From Methanobacteriota archaeon (GTDB lineage: Archaea; Halobacteriota; Methanomicrobia; Methanomicrobiales; Methanomicrobiaceae), in contig JAENYT010000005.1 of assembly GCA_016841665.1 (NCBI GenBank), positions 1 to 64,000 on the forward strand: a stretch of DNA of 64,000 bases. The letters are read 5' to 3'. The position numbers and the translations under genes are program-made. Below, piece by piece: positions 41,642 to 49,505 of the stretch; the stretch's first letter is position 1; each line of letters starts with the position of its first letter. Under the pieces are notes generated by a model, which saw only the letters and a list, made by a program, of their open reading frames with translations, ran no database searches and was not told where the DNA came from.

Positions 41642-42802
41642 TATCACCCCGGACGGGCGATCCGCCCTTCCCGGCGAATCGGCAGTGCAGAAAAAGAGAG
41701 GGATCCAGCTCCATCCAGGTGCACCGAATGTCGGTATGTGGATTGGTGGGGTGTTCGCACCTGGATGGAAATGCTTCGTTTTCCGGTTCGAAGTGCGTTC
41801 TGGAGGTTTGTAGGGTTTTGAATTTTCGAACCCGGTTGGGTTCACTACAGAGGTCTCCCTTGCCCCATTTAACGAAAAACCGTGCGGGGAGAAAGTGAAC
41901 CGCCCACCCGGAGGAAACCATGCGCCTTCTCCATTCCTGCCTTCAACCCCTCATAGTTTGCCTCTAAATAGGGCCCTTCGGGCAGGAAAAACAACGTGGG
42001 CCTACCCATGACCCTTTGCAATAGGAAATCCGGCCGGAAATCACCGGTATGAGGGCCTTTTATATATGCGTCGGCTCTGCAGGTTGCCCAGCCCCTCCCG
42101 CAGAAAAACCCGGGCCACCGGCACATGTCCCTACAGGCGGATCATGGTACGGCCGGGCAGGAGGGGTATTGCACGCCACCCTAATCGCCCCGAAACAGGG
42201 CACCCGAAGAGCCCCGATCCGGCTGCAGCACCTGGAAAGTGTCCCGAAGGGTGCGCTTCGGCCTGGAGCGTTTTCCGGGGAATAAACCGTATGATGCTAT
42301 ACCCACAGGGAGCGAGGAGAATGGAGAGATCACGGGGGTTGCCCGTGCAGGATGCTTCCCAAAAATCCGGCTGAATCGCAGCGAACAGCGACGTCCGGAA
42401 CTCACACGGCATGAATGAATACGCTGCGAAAAGCAGGAAGGCGCTCATGCCCATTCGAGATGACCGCCGCACCCATATCCCGGCCCATGCGGTGAGGAGC
42501 GTTTGCATTGCAAGCGCCCCTGTCCGGCAGACCTACCCGACGGATCATCTCGGTACAAGATCAGCAATGATCCCGGCAGAGGCCCCTGTCCGGCATGCGG
42601 CGAGGGATCACACCAACCCTTCATCATGCCCGTATTCCCGTCGTTCGGGGAATCCGGCGCCAGATCGCAGGAGGGATTATGGGAAGAGCGCTGCATGGCC
42701 ACCGCACCATATACCATATCATGCTCTATGGAAGGCCCGGGCACGACTGGGCACCTGAACGACCAGTAATGTTCAATTGATCTTCTCTCGAAGTATACCT
42801 AA
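41642..42802. other. About 1.2 kb without a convincing gene
   Basis: Overlapping frames on both strands have composition-driven sequences and no family resemblance. The region holds several hairpins (41710-41769; GAACCC-AACC-GGGTTC near 41828-41843; CCGAAG/CTTCGG near 42244-42261; CACGGG/CCCGTG near 42332-42347). It also holds a TATA-like TTTTATATATG near 42058-42068 and a short direct repeat CCCCTGTCCGGCA (near 42519 and 42585). I looked for RNase P RNA and SRP RNA landmarks and did not find them. It may hold an unrecognised RNA or decayed DNA. Confidence 0.5.
41710..41769. repeat. Long hairpin with 13-bp perfect stem
   Basis: TCCATCCAGGTGC (41710-41722) is the exact reverse complement of GCACCTGGATGGA (41757-41769), with a 34-base loop. 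It lies outside any credible gene and could fold in RNA. Confidence 0.6.
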
Positions 42803-43501
42803 ATGGACGAGCCAGATCGCGGCGGAGCACAGGAATCCATCCCCCCGGATCCCGAACGGGAGGAGCAGCACGCAGACGACCTTGCGGTGCAGGAAGCAGG
42901 GGAAACTGCACAGGATGTAGCGGCAGAACTCCCCGAACCCCCGGGCGAAGCGCGGAGAGAGAAAGCCGCTCCGACCGCCGAACAGCGGGAACGCATCAAC
43001 AAATACCGCAAATTCAAGAAGGTGGACGGAGCAACCTACCATCGCGTCAACCAGTTCCTCCGCAAGCACACCCACATTACGGCGAGGGAATGGGCCATCG
43101 CCCGCCTCTGCGCAGACTTCTCCACGCGGAGCGGGGCGGAGATGACCTTTATCGGGGAGAATCTCCCCGGTCTCGTGCCGTTTATGACCGACACCTACAC
43201 CCCCCAGGCGGTCAACCAGGCCCGAAACTCGTTTAAGAAGAAGGTGCGGAAAGCAGGAGCAACGTTTTTTTACGGGGCGTTGTGCGGATTTTTCACCGCG
43301 GAAGAGCTCGACGACATCCTCTTTGAAGCGAGCGAGGTGGCGCGTTTCCTTCTCGAGGTCGAGGAAACCTCCATCGACATCGACGACGAACTGGATATCG
43401 AGGACCGCATCACCGAAGTGATGCGCAGCGTTGCCGAAGCTGCCCAGATGATCCGGCAGCCAAAGCCGGAAGAGGAAGAACAGGAGATGGATGAAGAATG
43501 A
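42803..43501 (+). CDS. Archaeal protein of unknown function (DUF5806-like)
   Basis: The 232-residue protein has an acidic, low-complexity N-terminus (about 1-60), a conserved-looking helical core (INKYRKFKKVDGATYHRVNQ, ARLCADFSTRSGAEMTFIG, AVNQARNSFKKKVRKAGATF, FYGALCGFFTAEELDDIL), and an acidic tail. The core resembles DUF5806, known from haloarchaea and methanogens without an assigned role. This family name is from memory. The stop overlaps the MobB-MoaE start by ATGA, so the two genes are translationally coupled. No clear binding site precedes ATG 42803. Confidence 0.65.
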   Translation: MDEPDRGGAQESIPPDPEREEQHADDLAVQEAGETAQDVAAELPEPPGEARREKAAPTAEQRERINKYRKFKKVDGATYHRVNQFLRKHTHITAREWAIARLCADFSTRSGAEMTFIGENLPGLVPFMTDTYTPQAVNQARNSFKKKVRKAGATFFYGALCGFFTAEELDDILFEASEVARFLLEVEETSIDIDDELDIEDRITEVMRSVAEAAQMIRQPKPEEEEQEMDEE

Positions 43502-44268
43502 AAGTGATTCAGGTAACAGGTCTTTCGAATACCGGGAAGACGACCTTTGTCGGGCAGCTTATCGAGCGCCTCGGAGCCGTGGGAACGGTCGCCGCGGTCA
43601 AACACCTCGGCGGCCACCCGTATACGCTCGAAGAAGGCAAGGATACGACCCTCTTCTATGAGAAAGGCGCGGCGTTCTCCGTTGGGATCGATGAGGATAA
43701 AGCAGTGGCTGCGATACGTAACCCCGACCTCGAGGCAAACTTGCGCATGCTCTGCGATGCGGGGGTGGACTTTGCGGTCGTCGAGGGGTTCAAACAGCAC
43801 TCGTTTGCCAAGGTCGTCATGGGCGACCTCGACGCAGAACGCTGCGTTCTGCGCAATCCCACCGTCGAGGAGGTCATGGCGTCGCTCGACCGTTTCGACG
43901 ACTTCGTCACCATGCAGGGGCTTGTGCGCGACCTCAAGAATACCTGCGATCTCACCAGGGCGGGGGCGCTCATGACCTTCAATGGCATCGTGCGTGAATG
44001 GACGGGGGAGACCCACACCCCGTACCTCGACTTCGACCAGGACTTCGAGGCGCTACTGTCGAGCATACGGCGCGAGATGGAACAGGTTCCGGGGATCCTC
44101 GGGGTGCGCTTCCACCACCAGAAAGGCAGGCTCTATGCAGGCGAGGATATCACCTATATTGCGATACTCTCGGAGCGCCGGTACGAGGCCTTCAACGCAC
44201 TCAGCAATGCCATCGACCGCCTGAAGCAGGAACTCCATGACGTGGGAAGGGATATCGTCGAGGTGTAG
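43498..44268 (+). CDS. MobB-MoaE fusion (molybdopterin cofactor synthesis)
   Basis: The N-terminal half (about 1-145) is MobB-like: P-loop VTGLSNTGKTTFVGQL, AAVKHLGGHPYTLEEGKDTT, and DFAVVEGFKQHSFAKVV. The C-terminal half (about 150-256) is MoaE-like: AGALMTFNGIVREWTGET, FHHQKGRLYAGEDITYIAIL, SERRYEAFNALSNAIDRLKQ. MoaE is the large subunit of molybdopterin synthase; MobB helps dinucleotide cofactor formation. The usual MoaE end motif PIWKKE is not recognisable (HDVGRDIVEV instead), so activity of the MoaE half needs care. Methanogens need this cofactor for Mo/W formylmethanofuran and formate dehydrogenases. Confidence 0.87.
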   Translation: MKVIQVTGLSNTGKTTFVGQLIERLGAVGTVAAVKHLGGHPYTLEEGKDTTLFYEKGAAFSVGIDEDKAVAAIRNPDLEANLRMLCDAGVDFAVVEGFKQHSFAKVVMGDLDAERCVLRNPTVEEVMASLDRFDDFVTMQGLVRDLKNTCDLTRAGALMTFNGIVREWTGETHTPYLDFDQDFEALLSSIRREMEQVPGILGVRFHHQKGRLYAGEDITYIAILSERRYEAFNALSNAIDRLKQELHDVGRDIVEV

Positions 44269-44272
44269 CCAC

Positions 44273-45637
44273 ATGGCAGAAAAAGCAGAAAAGCAATTAT
44301 TTGGCACCAACGGGGTGCGGGGCATCGTGGGCAGGGATATGACGCCCGATCTCGTCATGCGCATCGGGATGGCACTCGCATCCATGCGGAAAGGGACGAT
44401 CGCCGTGGGCAGAGATACGCGCACCTCCGGGCCTGCACTCTGCAGCGCCGCCAAGGCAGGAATCCTCGCCTGCGGGTGCGATGTGGTCGATGTGGGTGTG
44501 CTCCCCACCCCTGCGCTCCAGTACCTGGTCAAGCACCATTTCGACGCCGGCGCGATGATCACCGCGTCCCACAATCCACCCGAGTATAACGGGGTCAAGA
44601 TCATCGATGCCGACGGGACCGAGATGGGGGACGAAGAGACCATCAAACTCGAACAGCGGATATTCTCAGAGGCATTTGAGGTGCAGGGATGGAAATCGGT
44701 AGGATCGGAAGTCTACGCCCCCCACCTCATCGATGAGTATATCGATGCAATTGTCCGGAGTTTCCCCGCACATGTAGGAGAAGGGATGACCGTCGTCGTC
44801 GATCCCGGCTCGGGCCCCGCCTCGCACAGCACGCCCACCATCCTCTCCAGAATGGGGTGCAGGGTGCACACCGTCAATGCGAATATGGACGGGACGTTTC
44901 CAGGAAGGCTTCCCGAACCGTCGCCCGAAGGCCTCGCCGCGCTCGCAGAGATGGTGGTGAAAACCGGCGCTGCGTTCGGGGTTGCCCATGACGGCGATGC
45001 GGACAGGGCGGTGTTCATCGACGAAACGGGCACCTATGTCGAGGAAAATGTGGAATTCGCACTCATGCAGCGCTACGTGTGCCGGAACAGGACAGGCTTC
45101 GTGGTCACCCCGGTGAGCACCTCGCGGCGGGTGGAGGACGTCTGTGCCGAACATGGGTGCCAGGTGGCCTACACACCGGTGGGCAGCATTTACGTCGCCC
45201 GCACCATGCTGGATCTGGCCGCATCAGGCAGGACCGTGCTCTTCGGCGGAGAGGGCAACGGGGGCCTGATTTTCCCCGATCACCAGCACTGCAGGGACGG
45301 GGGCATGACCGCGGCTGCAATGGTGGGCCTTCTTGCGGCAGAACAGTCAAGCCTCTCCTCGCTCGTCGGAGACCTTCCTGACTACTTCATGATCAAGGAG
45401 AAGATCTTCACCGGCAAACCCGCGTCGGTCGTCGACCTGGTAAAGGCGCGGTTTTCCGAGGAACGGCTCGATGCGACCGACGGCATCCGGATCAACCGCG
45501 ATCACGCCTGGGCGCTCCTGCGGCCTTCGGGGACCGAGCCCTTTATGCGTCTTCTGGTGGAGGCGCGGGACCGCCAGTTAGCAGAGGCGCTGTACGGTGA
45601 GATCACCGACGCCATCGGCTCTGCGGATCAGGCATGA
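44273..45637 (+). CDS. glmM: Phosphoglucosamine/phosphohexomutase (GlmM-like)
   Basis: From ATG 44273 (GAGGTG upstream) the product has 454 residues. It contains LFGTNGVRGIVGRDMTP, the phosphoserine loop MITASHNPPEYNGVKI, the metal-binding HDGDADRAVF, the sugar-binding GEGNGGLIF and the phosphate-binding RPSGTEPFMRLLVEA. It belongs to the alpha-D-phosphohexomutase superfamily; archaeal members with FGTxGVRG starts include glucosamine-1-phosphate-forming enzymes that feed UDP-GlcNAc synthesis, as used by the glycan locus. It lies 4 bases after the MobB-MoaE stop. Phosphomannomutase activity is possible too. Confidence 0.88.
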   Translation: MAEKAEKQLFGTNGVRGIVGRDMTPDLVMRIGMALASMRKGTIAVGRDTRTSGPALCSAAKAGILACGCDVVDVGVLPTPALQYLVKHHFDAGAMITASHNPPEYNGVKIIDADGTEMGDEETIKLEQRIFSEAFEVQGWKSVGSEVYAPHLIDEYIDAIVRSFPAHVGEGMTVVVDPGSGPASHSTPTILSRMGCRVHTVNANMDGTFPGRLPEPSPEGLAALAEMVVKTGAAFGVAHDGDADRAVFIDETGTYVEENVEFALMQRYVCRNRTGFVVTPVSTSRRVEDVCAEHGCQVAYTPVGSIYVARTMLDLAASGRTVLFGGEGNGGLIFPDHQHCRDGGMTAAAMVGLLAAEQSSLSSLVGDLPDYFMIKEKIFTGKPASVVDLVKARFSEERLDATDGIRINRDHAWALLRPSGTEPFMRLLVEARDRQLAEALYGEITDAIGSADQA

Positions 45638-45681
45638 GCCCTCCTCCGGGACGCAGGGGATGCGCCGCAGGTTGCCGGAGG

Positions 45682-45695
45682 GGTAAGTACTTACC
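45682..45695. promoter_or_regulatory. 14-base perfect palindrome before the acylphosphatase gene
   Basis: GGTAAGTACTTACC is a complete palindrome located 18 bases upstream of ATG 45714 in a 70-base gap. It may be a binding site for a dimeric regulator. It does not match the NrpR (GGAA-N6-TTCC) type. Confidence 0.4.
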
Positions 45696-45713
45696 ATTCC
45701 TGCAACAACCTTG

Positions 45714-46043
45714 ATGCAGGTGACACCGAATACGTCTGGAACCGCGGGATTTTCCCAAAAAGACGCAACAATAACGATAGAGATAGAGATCTCAGGTTAT
45801 GTCCAGAATGTCGGGTTCCGTGCATGTGCCAGGAAAATCGCCACGCACCTGGGTGTCATGGGCGAGGTCATGAACCTTGAGTGCGGTGCCGTGCTCATCA
45901 CCGCGAGCGGGGAGACCTTCGTCCTCGAAAAATTCATCTCCATGCTCTACGGATGCCCCCGGGCGGTGATACGGGGCATCAGGACAAAAGAGGTGGAACC
46001 AAGGATTTTTTCTGAATTCTCGGTGAGAAGAGGTCTTTTTTAG
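45714..46043 (+). CDS. Acylphosphatase-like protein
   Basis: The 109-residue protein has an approximately 20-residue extension and then the acylphosphatase fold: IEISGYVQNVGFRACARKIATHLGV, GEVMNLECGAVLITASGE. The catalytic Arg (VGFR) and Asn (VMNL) are present; the usual VQGVGFR reads VQNVGFR. Family members hydrolyse acyl phosphates such as carbamoyl phosphate, or act as domains of HypF. Start is uncertain: ATG 45714 directly follows a TTG (45711). Its stop overlaps the stop of the convergent Cas1 gene by four bases. Confidence 0.75.
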   Translation: MQVTPNTSGTAGFSQKDATITIEIEISGYVQNVGFRACARKIATHLGVMGEVMNLECGAVLITASGETFVLEKFISMLYGCPRAVIRGIRTKEVEPRIFSEFSVRRGLF

Positions 46044-46975
46044 TATATAAGGTGCAGTTCCTTGGTTCCCATGATGTACTCAAGGTAGTGGGCGCAGTTT
46101 GCATTGAGCGTTTCCTGGTCGATTGTTTCATGAAGCCTGGCGATGAGACGCCCTACCAGATCCTCGGACAGGTGGCAGCGTTCGCCGCTCACCTCGTAAT
46201 CGGCATCGCAAATCCCCCCGGCCGCCACGGAAAAGACGACCTCATCGACCATCCGCGGCTTCTGAGGGTCGATGAGGTCATTGACCAGGGCACATTCACC
46301 CTGGTGGAGGGCGCCGATGCCGGGATGCAATCCGGCTCCGATGACCGACACACAGCAGTTCCCGAAGAGCAGCGCATACCCGAGGGAGAGCATCGCGTTG
46401 ACGGGATCACGGTGGGGCCTTGATGCCCGCCGGTGAAACCCGAGTTCGGGAGGGAGAGTGCGGGCCATGATCTCGTAGTACATGTCGAGGGTGAGCCTGT
46501 GCATGCGCCGCAATTCGTCCAGTTTGATCAGGAACTCGAGCTGGTCCAGCGACTCGTGCAGGAACTCTTCCTCCCCCTGGTAGAACAGGCTGCGCCGCAG
46601 GGCCTCCCCCCGCTTTTCAATGCTCATGAGGCGGGCTTTAAGCGAATTTTGTGCCGCGAGCACGGCGGCGGAGTACGCGGGCGTATGCTTCTGCCGCTCA
46701 TGGATCTCCGCCTCCCCGTCATCGCCGAAACCACGCAGGATGGCGGTCGGCGTCCCGTCCGCATCGAAAAAGGTGATTGCGGCGCCGGATTTGAGCAGAT
46801 GGGTGATCACCGAGGTGTGCATGGTATGCCCCCCCACCACGAGCAGGTGGCGAAGCCTGGAGATGGGGTACTCACGGACCTCCCCGCGGTGTCGGATGGT
46901 GAGCGTGGTGGGCGTGGACCTGATATGGCTCCCGAACCCTGCGACAACAAGCCAGGGATAGTTGGACTGTGACAT
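46040..46975 (-). CDS. cas1: Stand-alone Cas1-family protein
   Basis: The 311-residue protein has the Cas1 two-domain plan. An N-terminal beta domain carries WLVVAGFGSHIRSTPTTLTI, LLVVGGHTMHTSVITHLL and AAITFFDADGTPTAIL. A helical domain carries DPVNAMLSLGYALLFG and GLHPGIGALHQGECALVNDL. By hand alignment His224 and Asp233/Asp236 match metal ligands, but the usual catalytic Glu (EG...Y helix) appears to be His159 (LRRMHRLTLDMYY). No cas2, other cas gene or CRISPR array occurs in the window. It is divergent from the deiminase gene and convergent with acylphosphatase. It may be an integrase-like DNA enzyme outside immunity. Confidence 0.85.
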   Translation of the reverse strand: MSQSNYPWLVVAGFGSHIRSTPTTLTIRHRGEVREYPISRLRHLLVVGGHTMHTSVITHLLKSGAAITFFDADGTPTAILRGFGDDGEAEIHERQKHTPAYSAAVLAAQNSLKARLMSIEKRGEALRRSLFYQGEEEFLHESLDQLEFLIKLDELRRMHRLTLDMYYEIMARTLPPELGFHRRASRPHRDPVNAMLSLGYALLFGNCCVSVIGAGLHPGIGALHQGECALVNDLIDPQKPRMVDEVVFSVAAGGICDADYEVSGERCHLSEDLVGRLIARLHETIDQETLNANCAHYLEYIMGTKELHLIY

Positions 46976-47096
46976 TGCAAGCGCCTGTGTTCTTCGAAGA
47001 GATATGGCATCCGCCCCCTATAGGTTCTTTTGGTATCATTGCAATGCGGCAGGCTCAGGATCGAAATCGCCATGAAGCATCGCAGTGTACAGCACC

Positions 47097-48392
47097 ATGA
47101 GAACGATGCAGTGTTGTGCGCGGGCAGAATGGGAGCCCCTCAGGGAGGTCATGGTGCATGAACCGGGGATCGAAGTATTCTTTGCACTCCTTTCCCCTTC
47201 AGCGCATCTCTACGAACGTTTTTTCAGCCTCAGCGATGCACAGAGAGAGCATCGCGATCTCTGCACCCTGCTGCGTGAATCCTTCGGGGTGAAGGTCGTC
47301 CCGCTCTGCGATGCCCTCATCACGCGTGCCCGCGACGATCCTGCATTCCACCGGGAACTTGCCGCACTCGCCGCATCCCGCCTCGGGCGGCGGTGCGAGG
47401 ACGCGGGATGCGAGCTCCCGCCGGGCCTGCAGAGGGAGCGTGAAGCGCCGCTGCCTCTCGACGCGAGGGATGCCGCCCACCTGCTGGATATCATCCGGCT
47501 CGATCCCACGCTGGTCCACACCGCCACGGGCATTCGTGTGGAGCTGAACCGCCCCCTCCATAACCTCTATTTTTTACGCGACCAGCAGGCATGCACCGAC
47601 CGGGGGATGGTGCTCGGCCGTATGGCGCGCCGGGAACGGGAGGGGGAGAGGGACCTGACCGGGCTTGCTCTTGCAGCGATCGACGCCGCCCCGATCATGC
47701 GCATCGGCGAAGGAATCCTTGAGGGAGGCGATGTGATGCCCGCGGGTGCGTGTGCCCTCGTCGGCTACGGATCGCGCACCAACCGCCGGGGCGCGGAGGA
47801 GCTGATGGCAAAAGGGCTCGGGTTCGATGAGGTGGCACTCGTCCGCCAGCCCTGCCATCCCCTCGTGGAGGGGCGGGACCCAATGCTGGCGATGCACCTG
47901 GACACCTATTTCAACATCCCCGCACAGGGAGTGTGCGTGGGAAACCGGACCCTCCTGCACGGCGCGGAGGTCGAGGTCTTCCACCGCACATCCGAAGGCT
48001 ACGTGCCCGCGGGGCCGTCTTCACATCTTGATGCCTATCTGATTGACCGGGGGTTTGAGATTATCGAGATAACGACGCTCGAACAGCTCTGTTACGCCTC
48101 CAACTTTCTCTGCATCAGGAACGGCGAGTGCATCGTTCCCGATACGGTTCGCATCGCCCCTGCGGTTCTCGCGCGTCTGGCGGAGAGAGCGCACCGGAAC
48201 CCGCAGAAATACGGGGCACTGTTCAGCCAGGCAGAGCACGATTACGCCAGATTACGGGCCGATGCCGAGTTTTTCCCGCATAAGCAGGAGGTGTACGCCC
48301 ACGGCCTCGAGATGACCCCGCTGCTGCTCACCAATGCCACCGGCGGCTACGGCGGTGCGCACTGCATGACCTGCGTGCTGCGGCGAGGGTGA
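47097..48392 (+). CDS. Arginine deiminase-family amidinohydrolase
   Basis: The product has about 431 residues (ATG 47097; GTG 47085 and ATG 47106 are alternatives). Guanidino-group-modifying motifs are clear: AEWEPLREVMVHEPG, NLYFLRDQQA (Asp), ILEGGDVM (Glu and Asp), MHLDTYFNIP (catalytic His) and the C-terminal GGAHCMTCVLRR (catalytic Cys). This set is that of arginine deiminase, which yields citrulline and ammonia, although the acidic insertion and spacing differ enough that a related guanidino substrate is possible. Carbamate kinase is encoded 3.4 kb away, supporting an arginine deiminase pathway. Confidence 0.85.
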   Translation: MRTMQCCARAEWEPLREVMVHEPGIEVFFALLSPSAHLYERFFSLSDAQREHRDLCTLLRESFGVKVVPLCDALITRARDDPAFHRELAALAASRLGRRCEDAGCELPPGLQREREAPLPLDARDAAHLLDIIRLDPTLVHTATGIRVELNRPLHNLYFLRDQQACTDRGMVLGRMARREREGERDLTGLALAAIDAAPIMRIGEGILEGGDVMPAGACALVGYGSRTNRRGAEELMAKGLGFDEVALVRQPCHPLVEGRDPMLAMHLDTYFNIPAQGVCVGNRTLLHGAEVEVFHRTSEGYVPAGPSSHLDAYLIDRGFEIIEITTLEQLCYASNFLCIRNGECIVPDTVRIAPAVLARLAERAHRNPQKYGALFSQAEHDYARLRADAEFFPHKQEVYAHGLEMTPLLLTNATGGYGGAHCMTCVLRRG

Positions 48393-48405
48393 GGGGCACC
48401 CGCAA

Positions 48406-49485
48406 TCAGATGCGTCCTGGTGCCCACGCTGCGGCATTCTTCTGGTAATGCTGGATTCTCGAATCGACGTCGGAAAAAAGGGCGATCAGGGTTTCCGTGT
48501 TCTGGGAGATCTCTTCGAGGGTGGTTTTTCGGGAGAGAAGCGCCCCGTGTGCGTTGGCGAGCTTCCGGATCTCGTGGAGGGGGGCGTGCATCACCGCATG
48601 AAGCCGTGCGATCTCGCTGATATCTTCGTGTATCGCCTTGAACTCGCTTTTGATAATGTTTTGCATCATCTCCGAGGTTTTCTCCTCGTAGACATCGTGG
48701 ACGATGACCACGATATGGCGCACATCAGGGCCTGAAAACGTGGGTATCCTATCGATGGCGATAAAAATGCTCTTTTCCTGCGATTTGAGGATTTTTTCCG
48801 TCTTTTTCGGCGTTCCCGTGGAAAACACCTCGCGGTACTCCTCCTCAGAGCCGACAATGGACTCGGGGAGGAGATCGTGAAGATGCCGGCCCGGACGGAC
48901 GGGGGTCTTTCCCAGCATTCCGCAGAGGGAGGAGAATGCCCGGTTGTGCAGGATGAGCTGCAGGTTGCGATCCACGATGAAGATGGGGTCTTTGAGGGCG
49001 TCGAGCACTTCCTGTCCGAACGCTGCATTTTCCAGGCCACAATCGCCCTTTCCTGCCGGATTGTGCACCGCAGGCTCCCCGGATGCCACGCGGGCCTCCA
49101 TCTTTTTCCTGATAGTGTGCTTGTGGATGGCTATCTCGATGTTGCTGTACAGGGCTCGTTCATCGACCGGTTTGACCAGGTAGCCTGCCGGCGTGGTGTC
49201 GATGGCTTTGCGGAGCGTCTCATTGTCGGAATGGGCGGTCAGGTAGATCACGGGCACATCGTAGAGGGAGAGGAGCCGTTCCGCAGTCTCGATGCCGTCC
49301 ATATCCCCGCGTATCCGGATGTCCATGAGCACCACGTCCGGCTGCAGCCTTCCGGCCTTCTTGATGGCGTCATACCCGTTGTCGACGGTTGCAACCACGG
49401 TATAGCCCAGTTTTTTGAGCGTTTCCTTTAATTCGAGCGCGACGATCATCTCGTCTTCCACAATAAGGACTCTTCGTTCCGTCAT
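48406..49485 (-). CDS. Response regulator with PAS domain
   Basis: The 359-residue protein has an N-terminal receiver (VLIVEDEMIVALELKETLKK, phospho-acceptor Asp in DVVLMDIRI, YLTAHSDNETL, Lys in GYLVKPVDE), a PAS domain (about 155-265, DALKDPIFIVDRNLQLILHN), and a helical C-terminus without a kinase or DNA-binding domain. Receiver-PAS proteins are typical of methanogen signalling. It lies 20 bases after the sensor kinase gene on the same strand and is probably its phosphorylation target. The output is unknown. Confidence 0.88.
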   Translation of the reverse strand: MTERRVLIVEDEMIVALELKETLKKLGYTVVATVDNGYDAIKKAGRLQPDVVLMDIRIRGDMDGIETAERLLSLYDVPVIYLTAHSDNETLRKAIDTTPAGYLVKPVDERALYSNIEIAIHKHTIRKKMEARVASGEPAVHNPAGKGDCGLENAAFGQEVLDALKDPIFIVDRNLQLILHNRAFSSLCGMLGKTPVRPGRHLHDLLPESIVGSEEEYREVFSTGTPKKTEKILKSQEKSIFIAIDRIPTFSGPDVRHIVVIVHDVYEEKTSEMMQNIIKSEFKAIHEDISEIARLHAVMHAPLHEIRKLANAHGALLSRKTTLEEISQNTETLIALFSDVDSRIQHYQKNAAAWAPGRI

Positions 49486-49505
49486 CGTCTCTCCTCAGAT
49501 CCCGA

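Noticed and set aside
41821-41860. tRNA-like TTCGAACCC segment near 41826-41843
   Set aside because: GGGTTCGAA occurs but no acceptor or anticodon stem can be built around it; it is only a small inverted repeat.
41478-42744. Frames of 99-147 codons between xerA and the DUF5806-like gene
   Set aside because: No binding site, family or consistent codon character; they overlap each other on both strands and the hairpin-rich region.
46000-47100. CRISPR array near Cas1
   Set aside because: No regularly spaced repeats of 24-40 bases were seen around the gene or elsewhere in the window.
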